Assembly (NCBI RefSeq): GCF_041080625.1
Contig: NZ_CP163518.1
Location: forward strand, 2,480,001 to 2,544,000
From: Streptomyces sp. CG1
GTDB lineage: Bacteria > Actinomycetota > Actinomycetes > Streptomycetales > Streptomycetaceae
Direction of reading: 5' to 3'
Length of the DNA stretch: 64,000 nucleotides
How positions within the stretch are numbered: position 1 is the stretch's first letter; each line of letters begins with the position of its first letter. A model generated the notes under the pieces. The model was given only the letters and a program-made list of their open reading frames with translations, did no database searches and had not been told where the DNA came from. A program made the translations under genes and the position numbers. This document shows, in pieces, positions 1-8,064 of the stretch.

Positions 1-696
1 CTTCAGCAGGCGGAGCTTCGGCCCCGGGCCGGAGCGGCCGCCACGGCTGTGCAGGGAGCGGGCCGCGAAGTCGCCGGCGAACTGGATCAGGGAGATCACG
101 ACGGCGAGGATCGCGACGGTGATCCACATCAGCTCGGTCTCGAAGCGCTGGTATCCGTAGCGGACGGCGAGGTCGCCGAGGCCGCCGCCGCCGACCGTGC
201 CGGCCATGGCGGAGTAGCCGATGAGCGCGATGATCGTGGTGGTGGTGCTGGCGATCAGCGAGGGCAGCGCCTCGGGGACGAGGACCTTGCGGACGATCGT
301 CCAGGTGTTGCCGCCCATGGACTGCACGGCCTCGACGAGACCGTTGTCCACTTCGCGGACGGCCGTCTCGACCAGGCGGGCGAAGAACGGGATGCCGCCG
401 ATGGCGAGCGGCACGATCGCGGCGGTCGTACCGATCGTGGTCCCGGTGACCCAGCGGGTGAAGGTCATCAGCGCGACCATCAGGATGATGAACGGCATGG
501 AGCGGCCGATGTTCACGATCTGGCCGATCACCTTGTTGGCGACGACGTTCTGCAGCAGGCCGCCCCGGTCCGTGAGGACGAGGAGGATGCCGAGCGGGAG
601 GCCGACGGCGACGGCTATCAGGGTGGACCACAGCACCATCGAGAGCGTCTCGGAACACGCCTGCGACAGCAGCGGCTGCATCTCGGACCAGGTCAC
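1..696 (-). CDS. metI: Methionine ABC importer permease MetI (3' end beyond window)
   Basis: Inner-membrane permease of the D/L-methionine uptake transporter; it pairs with the MetN ATPase encoded just upstream. The visible 232 residues start at a GTG that shares GTGA with the metN stop and read into the window edge, so the C-terminus is missing. About five hydrophobic segments are visible. The segment around residues 140-165 (EAVQSMGGNTWTIVRKVLVP) is the EAA loop that docks on the ATPase, as expected for the MetI family. The substrate-binding lipoprotein MetQ would be expected next, outside the window. Translational coupling to metN makes co-expression likely. Confidence 0.93.
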   Translation of the reverse strand, partial: MTWSEMQPLLSQACSETLSMVLWSTLIAVAVGLPLGILLVLTDRGGLLQNVVANKVIGQIVNIGRSMPFIILMVALMTFTRWVTGTTIGTTAAIVPLAIGGIPFFARLVETAVREVDNGLVEAVQSMGGNTWTIVRKVLVPEALPSLIASTTTTIIALIGYSAMAGTVGGGGLGDLAVRYGYQRFETELMWITVAILAVVISLIQFAGDFAARSLHSRGGRSGPGPKLRLLK

Positions 697-1727
697 TTGG
701 CACCTTCCTTCACCAGCAGAGCCTCCTGGCCCACCACGTCGATCTGGAGCCCCTGTTCGCGCAGGAACCCGATCGGCACCACGTTGTCCTCGTAAGCGCC
801 GGGCAGTTCGATGCGCATACGGCCGATCTGCAGGCCGCCGACGGTGTCGATGGCGGCGCCGAGGATCGAGATGTCGATGTTGTAGGTGCGCGCGAGCTGG
901 GAGACGACGGGCTGGGTGGCGGCCTCGCCGTGGAAGGTGACGTCGAGGACGGTCCGGTCGTCGCCGGTGCGCTCACCGCTGACCGGGAACAGCGCGGCGG
1001 CCAGCTCGGAGCCCGGGGTGGCCAGCAGTTCGCTGACCGTGCCGGACTCCACGATCCGGCCCTTCTCCATGAGGGCGGCGGAGTCGCAGACCGACTTCAC
1101 GACGTCCATCTCGTGCGTGATGAGCAGGACGGTCAGGCCCAGCTGCCGGTTCAGGTCGCGCAGCAGCTGAAGGATGGAGCGGGTGGTCTCGGGGTCGAGG
1201 GCGCTGGTGGCCTCGTCGGAGAGCAGCACCCTGGGGTCGCCGGCGAGGGCGCGGGCGATGCCGACGCGCTGCTTCTGGCCGCCGGAGAGCTGGGCCGGGT
1301 AGGCCCCCGCCTTGTCCGCGAGGCCCACCAGGTCCAGGAGTTCGAGCGCCTTGCGGGAGCGCTCCTTGCCGGACTTGCCGAGGATCTCGAGCGGCAGCTC
1401 GACGTTGTCCTGCACGGTGCGCGAGGACAGCAGGTTGAAGTGCTGGAAGACCATGCCGATGCGGCTGCGCGCCCGGCGCAGCTCCTTGCCGGCGCGCGGA
1501 CCGCGCCCGGCGAGGGCGGTCAGGTCCTGGCCGGCGACGGTCACGGTGCCGGAGGTGGGGCGCTCCAGCAGGTTGACGCAGCGGATGAGGGAGGACTTTC
1601 CGGCGCCGGACTGGCCGATGACGCCGTAGACCTCGCCTTCGCGGACGTGTAGATCGACGCCGTCGAGGGCGGTGACCTCACGGCCGCGGGAGCGGTAGAC
1701 CTTGGTGAGGCCCGAGGTGGTGATCAC
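693..1727 (-). CDS. metN: Methionine ABC importer ATP-binding protein MetN
   Basis: Cytoplasmic ATPase that powers methionine import with MetI. With the GTG start at 1727 it has 344 residues, the usual MetN length. Walker A (GQSGAGKS) is at about residues 38-45, followed by the LSGGQKQR signature and a Walker B with the DEATSALD sequence typical of MetN. The last 85 or so residues form the NIL regulatory domain that in this family binds methionine and inhibits transport. The reading frame extends upstream to 1841, but the upstream residues look non-coding and the 1727 GTG gives the family-like N-terminus (VITTSGLTKVY). The gene follows a 160-nt leader with a Cys/Met-rich peptide, so expression probably responds to sulfur amino acid supply. 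Confidence 0.93.
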   Translation of the reverse strand: MITTSGLTKVYRSRGREVTALDGVDLHVREGEVYGVIGQSGAGKSSLIRCVNLLERPTSGTVTVAGQDLTALAGRGPRAGKELRRARSRIGMVFQHFNLLSSRTVQDNVELPLEILGKSGKERSRKALELLDLVGLADKAGAYPAQLSGGQKQRVGIARALAGDPRVLLSDEATSALDPETTRSILQLLRDLNRQLGLTVLLITHEMDVVKSVCDSAALMEKGRIVESGTVSELLATPGSELAAALFPVSGERTGDDRTVLDVTFHGEAATQPVVSQLARTYNIDISILGAAIDTVGGLQIGRMRIELPGAYEDNVVPIGFLREQGLQIDVVGQEALLVKEGAK

Positions 1728-1890
1728 GTGGGTTTCCGTCACTGTCGAGTGCGCGGGCGTGGGTGTGCCCGGGCACGGGTGCATACGGTTCCGGCATGGG
1801 GAGTGGTCGTGCGTCTCGTACGGCCTACGGCGCACGGGCATGCCACGGCTCTCGCTTCGGGGCGCGAGGCTCAGCTGATGCGAGGGCCCT

Positions 1891-1947
1891 CTAGAAGGCG
1901 CACATTCGACACATCAGGCGACACATACAACGAGCACCGGGCGTCAT
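1891..1947 (-). CDS. Cys/Met-rich leader peptide upstream of metN
   Basis: An 18-codon reading frame, MTPGARCMCRLMCRMCAF, precedes metN by about 160 nt on the same strand. It has four Cys and four Met in 18 residues. Its ATG has a GAGG Shine-Dalgarno at 5-nt spacing. The same frame can also open at an ATG at 1989 (32 aa), but that start lacks a visible ribosome site. Just after the TAG stop lie a GAGGGCCCTC palindrome and a CTCGC/GCGAG hairpin. Such a composition in front of a methionine importer suggests ribosome-mediated attenuation on Cys or Met codons. Cysteine-responsive leader peptides are known in other actinobacteria; this one is inferred here only from sequence. Confidence 0.6.
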   Translation of the reverse strand: MTPGARCMCRLMCRMCAF

Positions 1948-2019
1948 GGTCGCCTCGGTCGCAAGGGTGCGGCAGCTCGTCGTGGTCATGCGATCAGTAA
2001 AGCAGACGTACGGTCCTGA

Positions 2020-2037
2020 CCGGACGCCGCCGTCCGG
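2020..2037 (-). terminator. Palindromic hairpin after the small ORF at 2073
   Basis: Perfect inverted repeat CCGGACG-N4-CGTCCGG with no T-tract, 36 nt downstream of the minus-strand ORF ending at 2073 and before the metN leader. It fits an intrinsic-type actinobacterial terminator that separates the two units. Confidence 0.4.
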
Positions 2038-2072
2038 ATGCTGGACAGCGACGGACAGCCCCGGTCGGGCGG

Positions 2073-2249
2073 TCAGCGGCGGACGGAGATCCGCACACCC
2101 CCGTCGGTGACCAGTGCGGACAAGGCCGACAGGCCTTTCACCACAAGGTTGGCGTCGAGCTCCTCCGCCGCGCGGGTTGTGGCCAACGCCACGGTGGTCT
2201 TGCCGGCGGCGCGGCCCGCCTGGAGTCCGGCCGGGACGGTGTGCGGCAT
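2073..2249 (-). CDS. Small hypothetical protein, 58 aa
   Basis: Unrecognised 58-residue protein opening MPHTVPAGLQ and ending with VTDGGVRISVRR; the frame extends upstream to 2312 but without a better start. It has an amphipathic middle (EELDANLVVKGLSALSALV) and a basic tail, with no membrane segment or known motif. It lies divergently from the membrane gene at 2305 and is followed by a palindromic hairpin, which favours a real transcript. No clear Shine-Dalgarno precedes the ATG. It could be spurious. Confidence 0.4.
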   Translation of the reverse strand: MPHTVPAGLQAGRAAGKTTVALATTRAAEELDANLVVKGLSALSALVTDGGVRISVRR

Positions 2250-2304
2250 GGTGTACGGCGGGGTCGGCGGCCGGGGTCCGTTTCGGCCGTAATAAGGTCG
2301 CCGC

Positions 2305-2664
2305 ATGCTCAATGCCCTGACGCTGGTGACCGGCGTCGCCGCGCTGTTGCTCGCCGCCTGGTGCGGCTGGGCCGCCTACCGGGACCAGCCGACCAAGGAC
2401 TGGCACTTCATCGGCATGGCCGTGGTGTCGCTGCTGGCCGTGGTCCAGCTGGTGGTCGGGATCGTGCAGCTGGCGCGGGGCGAGAAGCCGGAGCAGGGCA
2501 CGACGATCTTCGTGGCGTATCTGCTGGGCGCGTTCGCGTGTGTTCCGGCGGCGGGGTTCATGTCACTGGCCGAGCGGACCCGCTGGGGCTCGGTGACGGT
2601 CGCCGCCGGCGGTGTGGTGCTGTCCGTGCTGGAGGTGCGGCTCTATGACATCTGGGGAGGCTGA
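2305..2664 (+). CDS. Small four-helix membrane protein, 119 aa
   Basis: Hypothetical integral membrane protein with four hydrophobic stretches (about residues 3-22, 35-56, 67-85 and 93-110) and short polar loops. There is no catalytic motif. The ATG follows an AAGG element at 7-nt spacing. It is followed after one base by another small membrane protein, so the two probably form a bicistronic unit and may work together. I do not recognise a named family. Confidence 0.8.
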   Translation: MLNALTLVTGVAALLLAAWCGWAAYRDQPTKDWHFIGMAVVSLLAVVQLVVGIVQLARGEKPEQGTTIFVAYLLGAFACVPAAGFMSLAERTRWGSVTVAAGGVVLSVLEVRLYDIWGG

Positions 2665-2665
2665 G

Positions 2666-3085
2666 GTGACGGCCGTGGAGGAGAAGCCGACCCGGCTGAT
2701 CAGCGGGCCGGGCATGCTGCTCGTCTGGTTCTACGGCGTGATGGTGGTCGGCGCGGTGTCGCGTTCGGCGTACCAGATCAGCACGGAGTTCGACCGGGCA
2801 CCGCTCGCCTACTCGCTGTCCGCGGTGGCGGGCCTGGTGTACGGGTTCATCACGTACACGCTGATCCGGGGCGGGGAATTCGCCCGCAGGGCGGCGCTGG
2901 TGTGCTGCGCCGCCGAGCTCGCGGGTGTGCTGATCGTCGGGACCTGGACCCTGGTCGACCGCTCGGCGTTTCCGGACGCGACCGTCTGGTCGTACTACGG
3001 GGCGGGGTACATCCTCATTCCGGTGCTGCTGCCGATCTCCGCGATGTACTGGCTGCGGAAGGCACAGAACACCGTCAAGCCGTAG
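2666..3085 (+). CDS. Small membrane protein, 139 aa
   Basis: Hypothetical membrane protein with about four transmembrane segments. The GTG at 2666 is chosen because a GGAGG lies 5 nt before it, overlapping the end of the preceding gene; an ATG at 2645 lies inside the upstream coding region and has no such site. A short cytoplasmic-looking N-terminus (VTAVEEKPTRLISGPGM) precedes the first helix. It forms an operon with the 119-aa membrane protein and runs convergently into the acetyltransferase at 3075, overlapping its 3' end by 11 bp. Function unknown. Confidence 0.8.
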   Translation: MTAVEEKPTRLISGPGMLLVWFYGVMVVGAVSRSAYQISTEFDRAPLAYSLSAVAGLVYGFITYTLIRGGEFARRAALVCCAAELAGVLIVGTWTLVDRSAFPDATVWSYYGAGYILIPVLLPISAMYWLRKAQNTVKP

Positions 3086-3572
3086 CCGCGTACGTCCCCG
3101 CCTGCTTTTCGAGGACGATCAGCTCCACTCCGTCGGCGCCCTTGGACCTGCCCACGGTCTCGTAGCCCGAGCGGCGGTACAGGCGGAGGTTGCCCTCGCT
3201 GCGGTGGCCGGTGAAGAGGCGGAACCTCTTGGCGCCACGCTCCTCCGCCAGCGCCGCCTCGGCTGCGCGCAGCAGCCTCGCGCCGATGCCGTGGCCCTGC
3301 AGGCGGGGGTGGACGCAGAGCTTGCCGATGGCGGCCGCGCCGTCCTCGGTGACCTTGCCGCGCACGGAGCCGACCACCTCTTCGCCGAGCCGGGCGACGA
3401 AGACACAGTCGGAGGCGACCTCCTGGCGGACGGAGTCCAGAGTCTGGACGAGCGGGTCGATGCGGTAGTTGCCGTACAGCGCCGCCTCGCTCTGGAAGCA
3501 CAGGTACTGGAGCCTGAAGATCTGCTCCGCGTCCTGTTCGGTCGCCACCGAGATGGTCACGCTCATGCCCAT
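3075..3572 (-). CDS. GNAT-family N-acetyltransferase, 165 aa
   Basis: Cytosolic acyl-CoA-dependent N-acetyltransferase of unknown substrate. The single GNAT domain spans most of the protein. Motif A (VHPRLQGHGIGARLLRAAE), with the RxxGxG/A pyrophosphate loop, is at about residues 88-106, and motif B (NLRLYRRSGYETVGR) is near the C-terminus. The ATG at 3572 has a GGGAGG 9 nt upstream; a second ATG two codons later is also possible. The start lies 44 nt from the sigma-factor stop, so they may be cotranscribed. Confidence 0.87.
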   Translation of the reverse strand: MGMSVTISVATEQDAEQIFRLQYLCFQSEAALYGNYRIDPLVQTLDSVRQEVASDCVFVARLGEEVVGSVRGKVTEDGAAAIGKLCVHPRLQGHGIGARLLRAAEAALAEERGAKRFRLFTGHRSEGNLRLYRRSGYETVGRSKGADGVELIVLEKQAGTYAATA

Positions 3573-3616
3573 GTGCGCACGCCTCCCGCTCACCTGATCA
3601 CCTGTCGTTCCCACTC

Positions 3617-4123
3617 CTATCCCCGCACTTCGCGCGCCGCAACCTCCGGCGTGAGCAAACGCCGTAGACATCCCAGACATCTGGAGCGTTCCGGGCCAAG
3701 ACTGCCCTGTGAGATACCCAACTCCCCCGCGATCTCCCGGTATGTCAGGTCCTTCGGGGAGAGCAGGGCCTCGATGAGCCGGGGGCAGCGGCCGGGCAGA
3801 CGGCGTACCGCTTCGCGCAGCGCGCGGTACCGGGCGTCCGCGAGGACGTACTGCTCGGGGTCGGTGCGGGCGTCGGCGGCCGGCTCGGCGCCGTAGGGAC
3901 GTTCCCTGCGGGTGGTACGGCGGCTGCGGCGGGCCTCGGCGCGGACGGCCTTGCGCAGCCAGCCCTGTGGGTCCGGCGGCGGTCCGTCGGTCTCCAGGCG
4001 CTCCAGCAGGCGCAGCCAGACCGCCTGCTCCAGGTCGCCCGGCTCGCTCCCGGCGGCATATGCCTCGGCCGAGGCCTCGGCGATGAGCAGCGGGTGCAGA
4101 GCGGCCACCAAGTCGTGCGTCAT
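3617..4123 (-). CDS. ECF-like RNA polymerase sigma factor, 168 aa
   Basis: Sigma-70 family protein with a short region 2-like N-terminus (DLEQAVWLRLLERL near residues 32-45) and a clear region 4 helix-turn-helix (LTYREIAGELGISQGSLG at about residues 125-142). The tail is Cys- and Arg-rich (RSRCLGCLRRLL). Only one ATG fits the family length; no strong ribosome site is visible. No anti-sigma gene is adjacent; the acetyltransferase lies downstream on the same strand. S. coelicolor carries a sigma-factor gene at the corresponding place (SCO1564, from memory). Target promoters cannot be read from this window. Confidence 0.85.
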   Translation of the reverse strand: MTHDLVAALHPLLIAEASAEAYAAGSEPGDLEQAVWLRLLERLETDGPPPDPQGWLRKAVRAEARRSRRTTRRERPYGAEPAADARTDPEQYVLADARYRALREAVRRLPGRCPRLIEALLSPKDLTYREIAGELGISQGSLGPERSRCLGCLRRLLTPEVAAREVRG

Positions 4124-4215
4124 ATGCGGAACGACGCGCCGCCCCGGGATCAGGTTTCCGGGGCGGCGCACAGTCAGCCCGAACGAGGTGCCGTCGGGTC
4201 AACTCGTTGACGGCG

Positions 4216-5403
4216 TCAGCCGGCCAGGAAGTCGGCGCGGGCGAGCACGCCGGTGTCGGCGTTGTCGGTGAAGACGCCGTCGATGCCGGTCGCGAAGTAC
4301 GTCTTGAACGCGCCGAAGGGGTCGCCGTAGCCGTCGGCCGCGCTGCCCTTGCGGTACTCGGCCGGGAGGAACGGGTTCTCGTTGCGCATGGTGTAGGGGT
4401 GCAGGATCAGGCTCACCTTGTGCGCGTCGCCGACCAGGGTGGTGGGCTTGGTGAGGTTGCCGTTCGCGTCCTTCGGGATGATCAGGTCCACCGTCGGGCC
4501 GATGCCCTGCGCATAGCCGGCGATCTCCCGCAGGCCCTTGGGGGTGATCAGGTCGGCGACCGTGCGCGGGTCGCCCGCCTCGACGAAGTCGTAGGGGCGG
4601 CTGTCCGCCGTGGAGAGCAGCACGACGAGCGGGTTGTCGACCAGCTGGTTCAGCATCTGGATGCTGCTGGGCTCGAACGACTGCAAAATGACCGGTGAGT
4701 TCCGGCCGTCCTTGCCGTACTTGCGCAACAGCTTCGCCACCCGCTCCTCCAGGCCGAGGCCGAGCCGCCGGAAGTAGGTGGGGTGCTTGGTCTCGGGGTA
4801 GATCCAGACCTGCTTGCCGCGCTTGCGGGTCTGCTCGTCCTGCCACTTCAGGACCTCTTCGAACGTGGGTATCTCCCAGCGCCCGTTGTAGAGAGTGTTG
4901 TGCGGACGGTTGGCCGGGATGCGCTCTGTCGCGCGCAGCGTCTTCAGTTCGGCGAGCGTGAAGTCCTCGGTGAACCAGCCGGTGGTCGCGACCCCGTCCA
5001 GCATCTTGGTGGTCTTGCGGTCGGCGAACTCCGGGTGCGAGGCGACGTCCGTGGTGCCGCCGATCTCCGGCTCGTGCCGGCAGACGAGATGACCGTCCTT
5101 GGTGGGCACCAGGTCACCGGCCTCGACGACGTCGGCCCCCAGGTCCAGGGCCAGGTTGTACGAGCCGAAGGTGTGCTCGGGGCGGTAGCCGCTGGCGCCA
5201 CGGTGACCGATGATCGCCGGCTTCGGCAGGCTCTTCAGCCCCCGGCCGCCCTGCCCGGCCGCGGAGGCCGTACCGGCCTCCGCCGCGCCGGCCGCGCCCG
5301 GCAGTCCGAGGACCGCTCCGCTCGCCGCGCCGAACACCGCCGCGCCGAGGATCGCCCGTCGCCCGGTGCCCTGCGTCTTCTCGTTCACCTGGTCGCTGCC
5401 CAT
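4216..5403 (-). CDS. glpQ: Secreted glycerophosphodiester phosphodiesterase (GDPD)
   Basis: Hydrolyses glycerophosphodiesters from phospholipids or teichoic-acid-type polymers to glycerol-3-phosphate and an alcohol, supplying phosphate and carbon. The 395-residue protein opens with a twin-arginine signal (GRRAILGAAVFGAASG, about residues 14-29) and an Ala-rich cleavage region, so the folded enzyme is exported. The GDPD catalytic start IIGHRGASGYRPEHT is at about residue 64, and a metal-site Glu/Asp pair lies near VVEAGDLVPTKDGHL. Family members usually have EQD where this has EAGD, a small deviation. A PHO-box-like array lies 200 bp upstream, matching the phosphate control known for streptomycete glpQ genes. 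Confidence 0.9.
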   Translation of the reverse strand: MGSDQVNEKTQGTGRRAILGAAVFGAASGAVLGLPGAAGAAEAGTASAAGQGGRGLKSLPKPAIIGHRGASGYRPEHTFGSYNLALDLGADVVEAGDLVPTKDGHLVCRHEPEIGGTTDVASHPEFADRKTTKMLDGVATTGWFTEDFTLAELKTLRATERIPANRPHNTLYNGRWEIPTFEEVLKWQDEQTRKRGKQVWIYPETKHPTYFRRLGLGLEERVAKLLRKYGKDGRNSPVILQSFEPSSIQMLNQLVDNPLVVLLSTADSRPYDFVEAGDPRTVADLITPKGLREIAGYAQGIGPTVDLIIPKDANGNLTKPTTLVGDAHKVSLILHPYTMRNENPFLPAEYRKGSAADGYGDPFGAFKTYFATGIDGVFTDNADTGVLARADFLAG

Positions 5404-5602
5404 CAGCGTCTCCTGCCCATTCGTGCTTCAGTCCGGGCCGATCGTAGGGGCGTTGACGTGACGGGAGAGAGTCGTGGGCCGGAACGTGCGGGTGCCGCCG
5501 GTTGTCCGCTCGGGACAGGCCCGGCCCTGCGGAGTGATGCTGCGCGCGATCTCCGTCACATCGCCGCAGGACGGTCACCGCCCGCCTCCAGGGCGTCACC
5601 GC

Positions 5603-5642
5603 AGGTAAACCCATGTCAACTCTTCGTAAGACATCGGTGAAC
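5603..5642 (-). promoter_or_regulatory. PHO-box-like direct repeats upstream of glpQ
   Basis: On the minus strand four 7-mers recur with an exact 11-nt period: GTTCACC, TCTTACG, GTTGACA, TTTACCT. The first matches the Streptomyces PhoP direct-repeat unit exactly and the others loosely. The orientation is toward glpQ. The rest of the 329-bp divergent gap (5404-5732) holds the acyltransferase promoter side and no gene that I can see. Confidence 0.5.
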
Positions 5643-5732
5643 CCGGCCTCCCCGATGTGCGTCTTCCCTGGAGCCGCGAGTAATCTCCTCACCTGCACAG
5701 ACTCATACCGCCCCTCGACATCGGAGGACCCG

Positions 5733-6404
5733 TTGTCCCGCTTCCGGCTCATCAAGGCAGTGCTCGGACCGATCATGCGCCTGATGTTCCGACCACGGGT
5801 GGAGGGCGTGGAGCACATCCCGGGGGACGGGCCGGTCATCCTGGCGGGCAATCACCTCACGTTCATCGACTCGATCGTGCTGCCGGTCGTCACCAAGCGG
5901 CAGGTGTTCTTCATCGGCAAGGACGAGTACGTCACCGGCAAGGGCTTCAAGGGCCGGCTGATGGCGTGGTTCTTCACCGGCGTCGGCATGATCCCGGTGG
6001 ACCGGGACGGCGCGAGCGGCGGTGTGGCCGCGCTGATGACCGGGCGGCGGATCCTGGAGGAGGGGAAGATCTTCGGCATCTACCCCGAGGGCACGCGGTC
6101 GCCCGACGGGCGGCTGTACCGGGGGCGCACCGGTATCGCGCGGCTGACACTGATGACCGGTGCGCCGGTCGTTCCCTTCGCCATGATCGGCACCGACAAG
6201 CTGCAGCCGGGTGGTAGCGGTATCCCGCGGCCCGGCCGGGTCACCGTTCGGTTCGGCGAGGCGATGGAGTTCTCGCGGTACGACGGGATGGACCGGGACC
6301 GGTATGTGCTGCGGGCTGTGACCGACTCGGTGATGGCTGAGGTCATGCGGCTGTCCGGCCAGGAGTACGTCGACATGTATGCGACCAAGGCGAAGGCTGC
6401 CTGA
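5733..6404 (+). CDS. 1-acylglycerol-3-phosphate acyltransferase-like (PlsC family), 223 aa
   Basis: Membrane-associated acyltransferase that would transfer an acyl chain to lysophosphatidate or a related lipid. The HX4D catalytic motif is seen in NHLTFIDS (about residues 41-48), the second conserved block in GIYPEGTRSPDGRLYRGRTG (about 117-136), and VPFAMIGT further on. A TTG start at 5733 is chosen because GGAGG lies 5 nt upstream; the longer frame from 5613 adds unrelated residues. It is divergent from glpQ and convergent with the MFS gene. Substrate specificity cannot be read. Confidence 0.87.
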   Translation: MSRFRLIKAVLGPIMRLMFRPRVEGVEHIPGDGPVILAGNHLTFIDSIVLPVVTKRQVFFIGKDEYVTGKGFKGRLMAWFFTGVGMIPVDRDGASGGVAALMTGRRILEEGKIFGIYPEGTRSPDGRLYRGRTGIARLTLMTGAPVVPFAMIGTDKLQPGGSGIPRPGRVTVRFGEAMEFSRYDGMDRDRYVLRAVTDSVMAEVMRLSGQEYVDMYATKAKAA

Positions 6405-6436
6405 CGCCGTCGGCAATTCGGCCGGTTATTCGGGTG

Positions 6437-6500
6437 CGGGTGCGTGGGGGCTGATCGCGCCCCGCGGCGGAGCCGCATATTGATCAGCCCCGCACCCCTG
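6437..6500. repeat. Dispersed GC-rich intergenic repeat, copy 1 (also acts as terminator)
   Basis: Copy of a repeat found five times in the window, sharing a core like GCGGCGGAGCCGC. Here a 10-bp stem (GGGGCTGATC 6447-6456 with GATCAGCCCC 6482-6491) encloses it. It lies between the convergent acyltransferase and MFS genes and probably serves as a bidirectional terminator. Confidence 0.6.
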
Positions 6501-6511
6501 ACTCGGTCAGC

Positions 6512-8035
6512 TCATCCGGCGCTTTCCAGTTTCTGGCCCTTCAGCAGGAACCACGCCGCCAGCGCCGTTGCCAGTAGCACTGCCGCTCCCACGCCCGACG
6601 CCAGCTGCAGGCCGTGGATGAAGGAGTCGCGGGACGCGGTCAGAAGTGCCTCCGCTGTGTGCGGGGGCATTTTTGCTGCCGCCTCCACCGCCGCGCCCAG
6701 TGACTCGTGTGCCTCGGCCGGGGTGCCCGCCGGACCCGTGAAGTCGCGGTAGACGCCCGTCACGATCGAGCCCAGCAGGGCGATGCCCAGGGCCGCGCCC
6801 AGTTCGTACGCCGTCTCGGAGACCGCCGAGGCGGCGCCCGCCTGTTCCTTGGGCACGCTGGACAGGATGACGTCGGCCGTCACCGTGAAGGAGAAGCCGG
6901 CACCGACGCCGACGACCAGCAGTGCCGCGCCGAGGACGGGGTAGCCCGTCGACGCGCCCAACGTGGTCAGCGCGGCCAGGGCGACGCCCACCGCGGCGAG
7001 GCCGCCGGAGACCACGGCCCGTACCGAGAAGCGGCGGGCGGCGCGGCCCGCGATCAGGCCGGACACCACCGCGCCGACGGCGGCCGGCAGTTCGGCCAGG
7101 CCCGCCTCGAACGGGCGCCTGCCCTGGACGAGTTGCAGATACTGGGAGAGGAAGAACACCAGGCCGGACAGGCCGAGCACGGTCAGCAGGTCGGCGAGGA
7201 CCGCCCCGCTGAAGCCGCGGCGCCCAAACAGCCGCATGTCCAGCAGAGGGGTCGGCATGGTGAGCTGACGGTGGACGAAGCCGTAGAGCGCGGCCGCGCC
7301 CAGCAGGCCCGCGGCGAGCGTGGGACCGGTGACGCCGTGCGTGGCCGCCTCCTTGACCGCGTACACGATGCCGATCATGCCGACCAGCGAGAGGACGACA
7401 CTGATCAGGTCCCAGGGGCCGGGGTTCGGGTTGCGGGACTCGGGCAGCGTGCGGATGCCGACGAGCACCAGGACCGCCATCACCGGCAGGTTGATGAGGA
7501 AGACCGAGCCCCACCAGAAGTGTTCGAGCAGGAAGCCGCCCGCGATCGGGCCGACGGCGGTGCCGGCGGAGGCGGTGGCGCCCCAGATGCCGACAGCGAG
7601 GCTCCGCTCCCGCGGGTCGTGGAAGAGGTTCCGGATCAGGGCGAGGGTCGCGGGCATCAGGGTCGCGCCCGCGACACCGAGCAGCGCCCGCGCCAGGATC
7701 ATCAACTCCGGTGTCGTGGCATAGGCGTTGAGCACGGATATCGCGCCGAACGCCGTGGCACCGCTGAGCAGGATCCGCTTGCGGCCGATGCGGTCGCCGA
7801 GGCTGCCCATGGAGACCAGCAGACCGGCGATGACGAAGGAGTACACGTCGCCGATCCACAGCAGCTGGGTGCCGGAGGGGTTGAGGTCTTCGCTGATGTA
7901 GGGGGTCGCCAGGCCGAGGACGGTGGCGTCGACGGCCACCAGCAGCACGGCCAGGACGAGGACGGAGAGCGCGAGCCAGCGGCCCGGTCGCTTCTCCACC
8001 TCCGCCGCGCGAGCCGGCTGCAGGGTGCTGGTCAT
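6512..8035 (-). CDS. MFS drug-efflux transporter, DHA2 (14-TM) family
   Basis: Proton-driven multidrug exporter in the cytoplasmic membrane. The 507-residue protein shows 14 hydrophobic segments. Helix 1 carries the DHA2 motif D1-like LVAVDATVLGLATPYI (about residues 33-48), loop 2-3 has motif A (GSLGDRIGRKR, about 83-93), and TM5 motif C (GPIAGGFLLEHFWWG) marks antiporters. The ATG at 8035 follows an AGAGAGG at 4-nt spacing. It is the gene immediately downstream of a TetR regulator, 29 bp away, so the pair forms a classic self-repressed efflux operon. Substrate unknown. Confidence 0.92.
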   Translation of the reverse strand: MTSTLQPARAAEVEKRPGRWLALSVLVLAVLLVAVDATVLGLATPYISEDLNPSGTQLLWIGDVYSFVIAGLLVSMGSLGDRIGRKRILLSGATAFGAISVLNAYATTPELMILARALLGVAGATLMPATLALIRNLFHDPRERSLAVGIWGATASAGTAVGPIAGGFLLEHFWWGSVFLINLPVMAVLVLVGIRTLPESRNPNPGPWDLISVVLSLVGMIGIVYAVKEAATHGVTGPTLAAGLLGAAALYGFVHRQLTMPTPLLDMRLFGRRGFSGAVLADLLTVLGLSGLVFFLSQYLQLVQGRRPFEAGLAELPAAVGAVVSGLIAGRAARRFSVRAVVSGGLAAVGVALAALTTLGASTGYPVLGAALLVVGVGAGFSFTVTADVILSSVPKEQAGAASAVSETAYELGAALGIALLGSIVTGVYRDFTGPAGTPAEAHESLGAAVEAAAKMPPHTAEALLTASRDSFIHGLQLASGVGAAVLLATALAAWFLLKGQKLESAG

Positions 8036-8064
8036 GATTCCTCTCTTCGTCATGTGCTTCTTCG

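Noticed and set aside
1728..1841. N-terminal extension of MetN to an ATG at 1841
   Set aside because: The added residues (MPVRRRPYETHDHSP) do not resemble MetN, and a GTG at 1727 gives the normal length.
1728..1890. Possible SAM riboswitch before metN
   Set aside because: No recognisable SAM-I, SAM-II or SAM-IV core; the Cys/Met leader peptide explains the region better.
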